Positions 19,412 to 28,307 are shown, numbered from the stretch's first letter. The stretch: 49,994 bases of DNA from Pseudomonadota bacterium (GCA_018830135.1 JAHJTB010000089.1:1-49994), one strand, 5' to 3'. Notes: a model not told the origin generated them from the sequence alone. Made by a program: numbers and translations.

Positions 19412-19929
19412 CCTCGCGACAGGGTCTGGTCATGGTCAACACCGGCCCTGGCAAGGGCAAGACCACGGCCGCCCTGGGCGCGGCCCTTCGGGCCGCGGGC
19501 CAGGGTCTGCAGGTGGCCATCGTCCAGTTCATCAAAAACGCGCCCACCGGTGAACTGACCGCCCTGGAAAACGTCCCCGGCATCGAGATCAGGCAACTGG
19601 GCCTGGGCCGGATCGTGTCCCCCGAACGGGCCGAAGGGCATCGGGCCGCGGCCGAGGCCGCCTGGCGGGAATGCCGGGCCATGGCCGCTTCCGGCGACTG
19701 GGACATGATCGTGTTCGACGAAATATGCGTGGCCTTGCACTACGGGTTGATTTCGTCCGAAGAGGTCCTGGCCCTCGTCCGGAACCGTCCGGCCGGACTG
19801 CACATGATTCTGACCGGCCGCCATTGTCCAAAGGATGTCCTGGCCGAGGCGGACACGGTCACGCACATGGACGCGGTCCGGCACCATCTTTCGGCCGGCG
19901 TCAAGGCCCAGCCGGGCGTGGAATACTGA
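19408..19929 (+). CDS. cobO: Cob(I)yrinic acid a,c-diamide adenosyltransferase (CobA/CobO/BtuR)
   Basis: GLVMVNTGPGKGKTTAALGAALRAAGQGLQVAIVQFIK...LILTGRHCPKDVLAEADTVTHMDAVRHHLSAGVKAQPGVEY; stop/start overlap with cobQ. Confidence 0.93.
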   Translation: MTSRQGLVMVNTGPGKGKTTAALGAALRAAGQGLQVAIVQFIKNAPTGELTALENVPGIEIRQLGLGRIVSPERAEGHRAAAEAAWRECRAMAASGDWDMIVFDEICVALHYGLISSEEVLALVRNRPAGLHMILTGRHCPKDVLAEADTVTHMDAVRHHLSAGVKAQPGVEY

Positions 19930-19947
19930 CCTCTGGAGCATGAACCC

Positions 19948-20268
19948 ATGGAACTGCCGTTTATCTGGGAGACCCTCGAACGCACCCTGGCCGACATCGA
20001 GAGCGGCCGGGGAGACTTTGAAACCATGACCATGACCGCCCAGGCCGGGATTCTCCTGCTGCTCGATTATACGCCGGAGGAGATCATCGGCCAGGTCCTG
20101 GGCTCCTCCCTGCCCCAACGGGCCCTGATCTCCTGGATTTTTCACGAAGGCCGCCTGATTCCGGGCGTGGACCGCGGCACGCTCGAAGCCCTGCGCGAAT
20201 GCTGGGACCGGGACCACGGCCCGGAAAAGGGCTGCGTCCAGATGGCCACGCATACCCGCATTCGTTGA
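19948..20268 (+). CDS. Hypothetical protein
   Basis: Short ORF immediately downstream of and co-directional with cobO; GGAG upstream. Confidence 0.6.
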   Translation: MELPFIWETLERTLADIESGRGDFETMTMTAQAGILLLLDYTPEEIIGQVLGSSLPQRALISWIFHEGRLIPGVDRGTLEALRECWDRDHGPEKGCVQMATHTRIR

Positions 20269-20276
20269 GGACGGCC

Positions 20277-21500
20277 TCAGTTCCGGGCGCCGGCCTTCAT
20301 CGTCTCCAGAAAGGCAGTCAGCGTTTCGTACGTCTGTTTCGACGAGTAGTTCCGCTCGTCGGTCATGTCCCCTTGCAGGTTGACTGCGGGCAGGCCCCGG
20401 TCCCGCATGGCCTCCCGAACCAGGCTGAAGGCGGCGTTTTCCTGGTGGCAGGCCGGCGTGTGAAAATGGATGACGCCATCCACCTCGTACCATTCGGCCA
20501 GGCCCGCCAGTCGCTCGACCCGCCCCCGGGCCGGTCCGACCAGGAAGTTTTCCAGGGCTTTCACGGCCAGGGCCTCGAACGGGTGATCCTCGTCCAGTTC
20601 GGACCACCACACCGTGGCCACTTCGACCACCGGGATGCTGACCTGATGTTCCTTGAGCGTGTCGAAGATGTTGGTCCTCTGGACAGGCACCCAGGGATAC
20701 CACAGGACCCGTTTGCTTTCCGGGAGCACGGCGCCCTTGTCCACCCGACCCTTCAGCTCCCGGGCCAGCATGCCGTAGATTTCCTCGAGCACGGGCGCCC
20801 CCCACAACAGCCCGCCGGCCAGGCTCAGCAGACAGGCCCGGACGCCGTCCCAGGGACAGGGCCGGTTTTTCATCAGATCATTGACGGTCTGCATGGAGGC
20901 CCGGGCCCGGTTGGAGCTTCGGACGGACTCCTTGAACCGGTCCATATCCAGGCGGGTCCCGGTGATTTTTTCGAGTCGGGAAGCGATCTGTTTGAGCTGC
21001 GCGGTCACGTACCGGACCGCGTCCCGGCTTTTCTCGTGGGGCACGTCGAACAGCACGCTGTCCAGGCCCTGATTCCGGGCCACGATCTCGTTGGCCTTGG
21101 CCTTGCCCTGACAATAATAGCTCGAGGTCAAAAAAAGATCGCCGGCGGGCAGCATGCCCTGCATCATGCAACTGATGATGAGCCGATCGAAGGAACAGAC
21201 GTCCCGGGAAAACCCTTCGTTTTCCGAGACGGTCATCAGGGTCGACCCGTGGCCGCCCACGGCGGCGGACAGGTTGTTGCAGGCGATTTCAAAGTCGAAG
21301 GGCACCACGTCAAAGGCCCACAGCAGCTCGGTCGTGAAAGCATATCCCGAGACATAGACCGTTGCGGCCGTTTCGTCAAAGGCCCGGACCATGTTGGCCA
21401 TCAACGACTTGTTGAAAAGGTCGAACCCTCGCGGCCGGTCCGCGTACCGCTGTTCGAGAAAGGACAAGGCCTGTTCGAATTCCTGCTTCATGGCGCTCAT
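20277..21500 (-). CDS. 2-hydroxyacyl-CoA dehydratase / benzoyl-CoA reductase-type subunit
   Basis: SGYAFTTELLWAFDVVPFDFEIACNNLSAAVGG...CSFDRLIISCMMQGMLPAGDLFLTSSYYCQGKAKANEI; HgdB/FldBC-like pattern; likely start MSAMKQEF. Confidence 0.75.
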   Translation of the reverse strand: MSAMKQEFEQALSFLEQRYADRPRGFDLFNKSLMANMVRAFDETAATVYVSGYAFTTELLWAFDVVPFDFEIACNNLSAAVGGHGSTLMTVSENEGFSRDVCSFDRLIISCMMQGMLPAGDLFLTSSYYCQGKAKANEIVARNQGLDSVLFDVPHEKSRDAVRYVTAQLKQIASRLEKITGTRLDMDRFKESVRSSNRARASMQTVNDLMKNRPCPWDGVRACLLSLAGGLLWGAPVLEEIYGMLARELKGRVDKGAVLPESKRVLWYPWVPVQRTNIFDTLKEHQVSIPVVEVATVWWSELDEDHPFEALAVKALENFLVGPARGRVERLAGLAEWYEVDGVIHFHTPACHQENAAFSLVREAMRDRGLPAVNLQGDMTDERNYSSKQTYETLTAFLETMKAGARN

Positions 21501-21544
21501 GACGCTTTCCTCCCGGTATGCGTCCCCATGGGGACGGCCCATAT

Positions 21545-22612
21545 TTATAAAACGCTGCCGATCATTTCCACGAAGGCTTCCACCCGAATCCGGAGCCGTT
21601 CCACGTCGCTCCAGACATAGTCGTTTTCCAGGACCAGGAGCGGCGTGCCCGTTTCCTTGAAGCGCTTTTCCGCCTGGGGCGCTTCGAACAGGCTGTAGTC
21701 GCAGTATTTCAGCCCGGAAAAAACGACCCCGTCCACCCCGTACTCCCGGGCCAGGCTTTCCATCCGGTCCAGGCGGTCGCCGACACCGGGCATGCGGGCG
21801 CAGGACGGTTTGAGCAGGTAGCGGCGGGCCAGGGCCGTGATCGGCGGCAGGCCTTCTTCCACCTGGCCGGCGTAATGTCTCAAGCCGTTGCAGCCGTCGA
21901 ACAGGACCACGGCCCCGCCGGCCCTTTCGATCATGTCGAACAGGGCCGGGCGGTGGATGAGGTTGCCCGTGACCATGATGCGGGGCCGTCCGTCGGGCGC
22001 CGATTTCTCGTCGTCGATTCGTTCGGCCCGCGTCCCCGGCCAGGAGGGGTTCTCCGATTTGGGCTGGGAGGACTCGCGGGCCAGCAACCCGAGCAGTTCG
22101 GAGCCTTTCAGCCCGACCGGGTCCGCCTTCCGTCCTTGAAACAGTTCCTCGACCCAGCGGCGGCGTTCGTTCATCACGGCAATGGCGCGTCCGAGCTTTT
22201 CCTCGCTGATATCGGCGCCGAAATCCGCTTCGAGGCGGTTCTTCAAATCCAGAATCCGGGCCGCAAAGTAGTCGATCGCCTCGTCGCTGGTGTTTTTCGG
22301 GACCTCCAGCATGTAGGTCCAGGGGGTTTCGACGTGGCGCAGCCAGAGATCGTACATTCGCCGGATACCGTCGCAGGTGTTGGCGAACACGATTCCGGCC
22401 AGGTCGTCGAAACGGTGCTGGAGACCGCTGTCAATCAGGTTCTTCAGATAGGGACACAGGTTGGTGAAGGCGATGGCGTCCGCCTCCTTGACCCTGTCCA
22501 CGCGGCCTTCCAGCCGCACCGGGTTCAGACCGGCGGCCAGGATCAGTTCCTCGGGGACAAAGGAACAGAACCAGCCGATTTTCGGGGACTCCGGATCGGG
22601 GAGATCATGCAT
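21545..22612 (-). CDS. 2-hydroxyacyl-CoA dehydratase family subunit
   Basis: IGWFCSFVPEELILAAGLNPVRLEGRV...TNLCPYLKNLIDSGLQHRFDDLAGIVFANTCDGIRRMYDLW; typical family start and Cys placement. Confidence 0.82.
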   Translation of the reverse strand: MHDLPDPESPKIGWFCSFVPEELILAAGLNPVRLEGRVDRVKEADAIAFTNLCPYLKNLIDSGLQHRFDDLAGIVFANTCDGIRRMYDLWLRHVETPWTYMLEVPKNTSDEAIDYFAARILDLKNRLEADFGADISEEKLGRAIAVMNERRRWVEELFQGRKADPVGLKGSELLGLLARESSQPKSENPSWPGTRAERIDDEKSAPDGRPRIMVTGNLIHRPALFDMIERAGGAVVLFDGCNGLRHYAGQVEEGLPPITALARRYLLKPSCARMPGVGDRLDRMESLAREYGVDGVVFSGLKYCDYSLFEAPQAEKRFKETGTPLLVLENDYVWSDVERLRIRVEAFVEMIGSVL

Positions 22613-22671
22613 GCCGCACCTCCTTATTCAGCAGGGATGGATCAAGCAGACCATGTCCGGCCGCGGACTGC

Positions 22672-22689
22672 ATCCCCCGGCCGGGGGAT
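22672..22689. promoter_or_regulatory. Perfect 18-bp palindrome ATCCCCCGGCCGGGGGAT
   Basis: Read directly; between two minus-strand genes; a T-run follows on the plus strand only. Confidence 0.4.
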
Positions 22690-22750
22690 CATGACTTTTT
22701 TTAAAGGGATTTTTACGGATTCACCGGGAAAAAAGGAGCAGGGCGGCCCG

Positions 22751-23878
22751 TCAGGCGTGCTTCTTCCGGCTTCGCCCCTTGTCTTCGTACATGGCCTGAT
22801 CGGCCCGTTCGACCAGGTCGTCCAGCGAGGCGTCATCCGCCTGGAACGTGGACGCGCCCACCGAGACCGAAACCCCGATCCCGTCGAAGCCTTCGAGGGA
22901 AAAGGACAACTGGCCGACGCTGCGCTTGAGCCATTCGGCCAGCCGGAGGGCTTCGGAGAGGTCCACGTGGGGCAGAAGCAGGCCGAACTCGTCCCCGCCC
23001 AGCCGGGCGAACAGGTCGGTCCGTCGGATTCGGACCTGAATCACATCGGCCACCTTTTTCAGGACCAGGTCGCCGGCTTCGTGCCCGTACGTGTCGTTGA
23101 TGGGCTTGAACTCATTGAGGTCCAGAAACAGGCAGGACAGGCCGTACCCGTGTCGCTGGGCCAGGGCGAAGGTCCGGCGGCCGTGCTCGAAGAAATAGCG
23201 ACGATTGTGTATACCGGTCAGCGGGTCCGTGGTGGCCAGCTTTTCGTTCCGCTCGTGCACGATCACGTTGTCGATACACAAGGCCGCCGTCACGGCCAGG
23301 TCCTCCAGCAGATCGGTCGTATACCCGGCCGGGAAACGGGTCGCGGATTTGGACCCCAGATTCAGGCATCCCATCAGTTTGCCATGATGGACCATGGGGG
23401 CGCAGACGCACGAGGCCGCGGCCGGATCGAACAGATGGCGACAGGCCAGACCTTCGACCGGCCCGATGTACGATTCGGGCCGGTGGTCCCGGTTCAGCGT
23501 GTCCTTCAACGCCTCCCCGGGGACGAGTTTCAGGTGGGAGCGGAGTCTGGCCGGAAGCGAAGTTACGAGCTGGTTGCCCTCCGGGAGCACGTCTTCGGCC
23601 AGAATGATCTCGACGAAATCCACTTCCCGGCGTTTCAGTTCGCGAACGAGCACGGCCAGCAGTTCGGACAGGGTCCGGGCGGCGATGAGCTTGTAGCGGA
23701 TGTCCCGGACCCGGCCCATGGCCGCCTCGTTCAACTCGAAGATGCTCTGGACTTCTTTGAGCAACCTCACGGTCCGGCCCCTGTCTTTCGTAAGGCCGGC
23801 CCGACCGGAGGTCGAGCGGTCCGGCCGCGCCTTGTTCCGCCACCGATTCTTACCTGATCCGCGTTTGTCTTCAGCCAT
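22751..23878 (-). CDS. GAF-like plus GGDEF diguanylate cyclase
   Basis: TDPLTGIHNRRYFFEHGRRTFAL..., ARLGGDEFGLLLPHV intact GGDEF motif; preceding GAF-like region. Confidence 0.9.
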   Translation of the reverse strand: MAEDKRGSGKNRWRNKARPDRSTSGRAGLTKDRGRTVRLLKEVQSIFELNEAAMGRVRDIRYKLIAARTLSELLAVLVRELKRREVDFVEIILAEDVLPEGNQLVTSLPARLRSHLKLVPGEALKDTLNRDHRPESYIGPVEGLACRHLFDPAAASCVCAPMVHHGKLMGCLNLGSKSATRFPAGYTTDLLEDLAVTAALCIDNVIVHERNEKLATTDPLTGIHNRRYFFEHGRRTFALAQRHGYGLSCLFLDLNEFKPINDTYGHEAGDLVLKKVADVIQVRIRRTDLFARLGGDEFGLLLPHVDLSEALRLAEWLKRSVGQLSFSLEGFDGIGVSVSVGASTFQADDASLDDLVERADQAMYEDKGRSRKKHA

Positions 23879-24172
23879 CGTCGTTTCCCGTTCACCGAAA
23901 CGCTGTCCCGCGTCTGCCCGGCCCTCCGGCCCTTCTCGCGTTCGAAGGCCGATAATTCAAAAGGAGCCGGTTCTGCCTGTTTCCGAAGGTTTAACACATG
24001 TTCCAGGAACGGTCAAATGACATGGCGGCGGCATTCGGGTCGCAAGGGCGGCCTGATTTCGCCCACCGGGACCCGGCGAGGCGCTATTTCAGGCTTCCGG
24101 CCCGCCAGCCTCGCCTCCGCGGTCGTATTATTGCTTGACAGGGCCGGGGCCGGTGTTTCATCCTTGGACCGG

Positions 24173-24259
24173 GCCCGGATGGCGGAATAGGTAGACGCAA
24201 GAGACTTAAAATCTCTCGGCCTGAAGGCCGTGCCGGTTCGATCCCGGCTCCGGGCACCA
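24173..24259 (+). tRNA. tRNA-Leu (anticodon UAA), CCA encoded
   Basis: GCCCGGATGGCGGAATAGGTAGACGCAAGAGACTTAAAATCTCTCGGCCTGAAGGCCGTGCCGGTTCGATCCCGGCTCCGGGCACCA: acceptor stem, anticodon loop CTTAAAA, long variable arm, T arm GGTTCGATCC. Confidence 0.95.
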
Positions 24260-24322
24260 ATATAAATAAAAAACTCAGGTTGACCAGATACGAGGGGGAA
24301 GTGATCCGCCGGGTGGCTGGAA

Positions 24323-24365
24323 GTCCCGGAAGCTCAGAGACTGAAGGCTTTTCGGGACTTTCTAA
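24323..24365 (+). terminator. Putative terminator downstream of tRNA-Leu
   Basis: GTCCCGGAAG..(loop)..TTTTCGGGAC stem followed by TTTCTAATTTTG. Confidence 0.4.
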
Positions 24366-24552
24366 TTTTGTTGCAGGGGAATTCAGCTTTTTTTTACGGG
24401 AAATATCGGAAATTTGAAAAGAGAACTCATTTTGAATTCATATGTAGGAAATTCGTTTTACTATTGGAACATAGATTTCAACTGTCTTTAGTCATTGACA
24501 AACAGCATATTTTTACATTAAAATAGTTGAATTTAAAACAGCTGGTTTTCTT

Positions 24553-25371
24553 TTGGTGTATCGTAGTTTATACTCGAATCATAGATTACTATCAGACTCT
24601 GTCAAGAAAATGGTAAATCCTGCTACCGAAACAAGTTACGAGTTGGTTATTGAAAATATCTTAGCAAATGCAATATTCATGAAAGACAGACAAATGAAGC
24701 ACAGAGTTATTTTTAAATTAAAAAACTCATTTCCAGCTTATAGGGGATCACCGCTGCTTTTTATTGCAGAATTTTTAGCAAAAATTCTTCAGATTCTTGG
24801 CCCCTTAGGTTTAATACGATTGTATGGAAAAAAGAAGAAAGAACCTGTTCCAATGGCATGGGTTGATATCTGGGTTTTAGGGTTGTTAATCGTTGAGCTT
24901 ATTTCACTTATTCTTCTTGATTTTGATGTATCTTGGCTCCGTTATCTTTGCTTCCTTTTTGGCATATATGGATTAGTAGAAGTATTGGCGGCTACATCAA
25001 GAGATATAATATTGGCACCAATTATTCATAAAGGTAGCAATGGTGGATATATCCAAATACGGTCACGTCGAAGATGGTTAATCCTAACTGTATTTAACCT
25101 AGCACAAATAATAGTCTGTTTCGGTATTTTAATTTATTATTACAAGGATCAATTTACTGGGAATATTTCCTCGTGGGTAACTGCATTGTATATAAGTTTT
25201 GTTTCATTTACTACTCTTGGATATGGAGATTTTTCTCCAAAATGTGATACAACGCGTTGGATAGTCATTGCCGAATTATCCTATTTCCTATTTTTTTTAA
25301 TCATTAAAATTTCCACTGCGGTTTCCGTCATAAGGGTCAAGAAAAAAGGCCTCCATCGACTCACAGATTAA
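24553..25371 (+). CDS. Two-pore-domain-type K+ channel-like membrane protein (AT-rich, accessory)
   Basis: YISFVSFTTLGYGDFSPKCDTTRW: TxGYGD selectivity filter flanked by hydrophobic helices; true start may be ATG at 24610. Confidence 0.8.
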   Translation: MVYRSLYSNHRLLSDSVKKMVNPATETSYELVIENILANAIFMKDRQMKHRVIFKLKNSFPAYRGSPLLFIAEFLAKILQILGPLGLIRLYGKKKKEPVPMAWVDIWVLGLLIVELISLILLDFDVSWLRYLCFLFGIYGLVEVLAATSRDIILAPIIHKGSNGGYIQIRSRRRWLILTVFNLAQIIVCFGILIYYYKDQFTGNISSWVTALYISFVSFTTLGYGDFSPKCDTTRWIVIAELSYFLFFLIIKISTAVSVIRVKKKGLHRLTD

Positions 25372-25380
25372 ATCATCATT

Positions 25381-25560
25381 GCTCCCCTGAAACTTTTATG
25401 ACGACGGCGGCGTTGACCAGTTTGAGGAAGGCCAGGGCCAGGCCGGCCATGAACAGGGCCGAGAGCAGGCCGATCCGCTCATAGACCACGCCGTGCCGAT
25501 TCTGAAAGAGAAAGATGAGGATGACCTGAAGGGCCATGACCGTCCCGCCGGTCAGAGTCA
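25381..25560 (-). pseudogene. Truncated and internally deleted 3' fragment of the spermidine-synthase-like gene at 28308-30614
   Basis: About 120 bp (25441-25560) reads identical to about 28711-28830; then jumps to the gene's 3' terminus (LAFLKLVNAAVVIKVSGEQ*), with the join in GGCCAGGGCCAGG repeats. Confidence 0.85.
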
Positions 25561-25832
25561 GTACAGAAGCAGTAATGGGACACCCAAATATTGGCCGATA
25601 AACATAATCCCCCAGGATGTGCCTCGGCTTCCTTTTCCTTGAATACAACTAGGTTAGAAGTGTGCGGAGTTTTTGGCTTGTCCATGTCACGGAGAGCCGA
25701 AAACACCTTGAGCAGACTGTCCGCAGGCTTACCTCAGAATCCGCTTGTTTTTTCCTCTCCCATTTATTATTTTAGGATAATGATGAAACGTAAATTAACC
25801 GAAGCCCTTATTTTAGCTTCGAGCAGGTCGTC

Positions 25833-27020
25833 ATGAATAGAAAGCCGCAGGGGCGTTATGTGACCATATCCACGGTGGGCGAGAAGGCCAAGGCTTTCAT
25901 CCCGGACCCGCTCCCGCCCCATCCGCCCATTGATTGGTCTTCGGGTTTACGGGCCAAGTTCGACCAGGCGCACTTGGCTCTCGGCCGGCTGGACAGCGTT
26001 TCCGCCCTCCTGCCGGACACCTTGCTGTTCATCTATATGTATATCCGGAAGGAAGCGGTTCTTTCATCCATGATCGAGGGCACGCAGTCCTCCATCTCCG
26101 ATCTCCTGCTCTTCGAACTGAACCAGGAACCAGGCGTTCCACTGGAAGACGTCCGGGAGATAAGCAACTACGTGGCCGCCATGAACCACGGCCTTTCCCG
26201 ACTCAATGGAGGATTTCCGCTCTCCCTGCGCCTGCTCAGGGAAATCCATGGGGTCCTGTTGACAAAAGGCCGTGGCAGCGCTCAAGCCCCGGGGGAGTTC
26301 CGCCACAGCCAAAACTGGATCGGCGGCACCCGGCCGGGCAACTCCGCCTTTGTCCCGCCGCCGCCTGATCGGGTCCAGGAATGCATGGGGCAGCTCGAAA
26401 TGTTTTTGCATGACCGGCCGGAACAAACGCCGGTTCTGATTAAAGCCGCTCTGGCCCATGTCCAGTTCGAGACCATCCACCCCTTTCTTGACGGTAACGG
26501 CCGCCTGGGTCGCCTGCTTATTACCCTGCTGTTATGTGAGCAAAAGGTCCTGGCTCAGCCCATGCTCTATCTCAGCCTCTTTTTCAAGACCCACCGCCGG
26601 CACTACTACGATCTGCTCAACATCGTGCGCCAGACGGGCGACTGGGAATCCTGGCTCGACTTTTTCGCCGAAGCGGTCATTGCGACCGCCTCCCAGGCCG
26701 TGGATACCACCCGGCAGATACTTGCCCTGTTTGATGACGACCGAGACAAGATCAGCGGGCTCGGACGCGCGGCCGCATCCGCCCTTCAGGTCCATCGGGC
26801 CTTCCTGCAACATCCCATCGCTACCTCGGGTCGGCTGACCGGCCATACCGGCTTGACCCCGGCCACGGTCAACAAATGTCTGGCCAACCTGGAACGGCTC
26901 GGAATCGTACGCGAACTGACTGAACAGAAACGCAACCGCCTCTTCAGCTATACCCGGTACATCGAGATCATGAACCAGGGCACCGAACTGCCGGGAGACA
27001 TCGTTCAAGACAGGGTATAG
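25833..27020 (+). CDS. Fic-domain protein (class II-like, N-terminal inhibitory motif)
   Basis: HPFLDGNGRLGRLL matches HPFx(D/E)GNGRxxR; SSMIEGT matches (S/T)xxxE(G/N); C-terminal winged-helix-like region. Confidence 0.93.
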   Translation: MNRKPQGRYVTISTVGEKAKAFIPDPLPPHPPIDWSSGLRAKFDQAHLALGRLDSVSALLPDTLLFIYMYIRKEAVLSSMIEGTQSSISDLLLFELNQEPGVPLEDVREISNYVAAMNHGLSRLNGGFPLSLRLLREIHGVLLTKGRGSAQAPGEFRHSQNWIGGTRPGNSAFVPPPPDRVQECMGQLEMFLHDRPEQTPVLIKAALAHVQFETIHPFLDGNGRLGRLLITLLLCEQKVLAQPMLYLSLFFKTHRRHYYDLLNIVRQTGDWESWLDFFAEAVIATASQAVDTTRQILALFDDDRDKISGLGRAAASALQVHRAFLQHPIATSGRLTGHTGLTPATVNKCLANLERLGIVRELTEQKRNRLFSYTRYIEIMNQGTELPGDIVQDRV

Positions 27021-27106
27021 GCGGGGGGGCAGGACTTGAAGTCGGCCGATCTTCGGCGAAAAAAAGGCTGCATGTGCTACTGCCAGCGCCCGTTTCCGTC
27101 TTCCTT

Positions 27107-27480
27107 CATCACTCCCCGGAAATTCGGATAACCGCGGCGGCGTTGAAGAGTTTGAAGAAGGCCAGGGCCAGGGCGGTCAGGCCCAGGACCGGGGCCAGGA
27201 CCACGCCGGTGACCAGGGCGCCGGCGTGGTCGGCGGATTCCAGGGCGCTCAGGGCCCGGGTCACGGTGGGACGGGCGCGGTCCTTGAGATACAGGGCGAA
27301 GAGCAAAGCGAACTCCAGCCCAGCCAACAGTCCGGCCAAACCGGCCAGAAGCAGTTCCAGGGCGGGCAGGACCTTATCGGTCCGGACCCCGGCGGCGACG
27401 TTCTGCCGTCCGATCAGTCCGCCCAGGGCCAGGCCGGCCATAAACAGGGCCGAGAGCAGGCCGATGCGTTCAAAAATCCG
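27107..27480 (-). pseudogene. Second, more diverged 3' fragment of the spermidine-synthase-like gene
   Basis: FERIGLLSALFMAGLALGGLIGRQNVAAGVRTDKVLPALELLLAGLAGLLAGLEFALLFALYLKDRARPTVTRALSALESADHAGALVTGVVLAPVLGLTALALAFFKLFNAAAVIRISGE* parallels the full gene with short deletions. Confidence 0.85.
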
Positions 27481-27486
27481 GGGACA

Positions 27487-27519
27487 CATTACTGATTTAT
27501 TAGGATCACGGCACCGGAG
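27487..27519 (-). pseudogene. Tiny remnant of a further 3' end of the same gene family
   Basis: CATTACTGATTTATTAGGATCACGGCACCGGAG vs CATTACTGGTTCACCCGGATCACGGCGGCGGCG at 28306-28338 (25/33 by eye); encodes SGAVILINQ* vs NAAAVIRVNQ*. Confidence 0.5.
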
Positions 27520-27613
27520 TAAATTGCGACCTCCCATTTCAGTCGAGAATCTCCTTTTCCGGCCATCGCCCATGCCTGGAAATTCGCTGACTGTCTCGCT
27601 TCAACCAAGCAGG

Positions 27614-27859
27614 TCATTTCCAGAATTTGTCCGGATCAATTTTGAACCGGCGCAATATGGCCAAAATGACCGGGATGCTGATCTCCGTGCCAGGGCCGTG
27701 ATCCTTGACCGGGTACTGGGGGCCTTTATTGGAATTCGGCTCAATCGGTCTGAGCAGGATGCGTTCGGAGTCCTTGCCCCTCCTGGGCAAACTCACAATT
27801 CCGTGAGGTTTGATTCTCTTAAGAAGTTCTTGCAGTTTCAGAGGCCGTTTATTCGACAC
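27614..27859 (-). CDS. HicA-like toxin
   Basis: 81 aa basic protein: KLQELLKRIKPHGIVSLPRRGKDSERILLRP...EISIPVILAILRRFKIDPDKFWK; overlaps the upstream HicB-like ORF. Confidence 0.6.
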   Translation of the reverse strand: MSNKRPLKLQELLKRIKPHGIVSLPRRGKDSERILLRPIEPNSNKGPQYPVKDHGPGTEISIPVILAILRRFKIDPDKFWK

Positions 27860-28199
27860 GACAGATGGATTGAGCGTGGCAGGAGTTGGCTATAATCCAG
27901 GAAGGCACCGCTTCGCCATGAAAATGGGATTCCAGCGGGACCCGGCGTTCCACCTGTTCTCTGCATTGAAAGAACTCTTTCCAGGCGTCTGCGGGAGCGG
28001 GATGGTAAAGGTTCTCGAGGTTGTCGTTGTTGAATGCATAGGCCACCTGGGCGCAAATCAGGTCCAGCATGTCCTTTTCCACGTCTTCGACGGTGGCGGC
28101 GGTGGCGACGATATCCAACTCCAGGCAGTGGGCCAGCCAAGCGTATTCCATCTCTTTAACGAGAATGCTGAAATGCATGGCTTTGTCTGGAGCATCCAT
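27849..28199 (-). CDS. HicB-like antitoxin / small partner protein
   Basis: MHFSILVKEMEYAWLAHCLELDIVATAATVEDVEKDMLDLICAQVAYAF resembles the HicB N-terminal fold; 11-nt overlap with HicA-like ORF. Confidence 0.55.
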   Translation of the reverse strand: MDAPDKAMHFSILVKEMEYAWLAHCLELDIVATAATVEDVEKDMLDLICAQVAYAFNNDNLENLYHPAPADAWKEFFQCREQVERRVPLESHFHGEAVPSWIIANSCHAQSICRVE

Positions 28200-28307
28200 G
28201 GTTACCCTCCTCTTCCACGCCCAAGGCGATATTTAATTTATTGACTCACCGTTCCGCTTTGTCAAGATTTATCGGTAACGCCGTTCCATTGGAATTCCGG
28301 AAACGCA

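Noticed and set aside
22672-22700. Palindrome plus T-run as a terminator
   Set aside because: T-run lies on the plus strand whereas both flanking genes are on the minus strand; kept only as a palindrome.
24173-25375. Classical integrase-bearing island with an att repeat of the tRNA-Leu 3' end
   Set aside because: No integrase/recombinase ORF and no second copy of the tRNA 3' end was noticed in the window; only the compositional shift supports acquisition.
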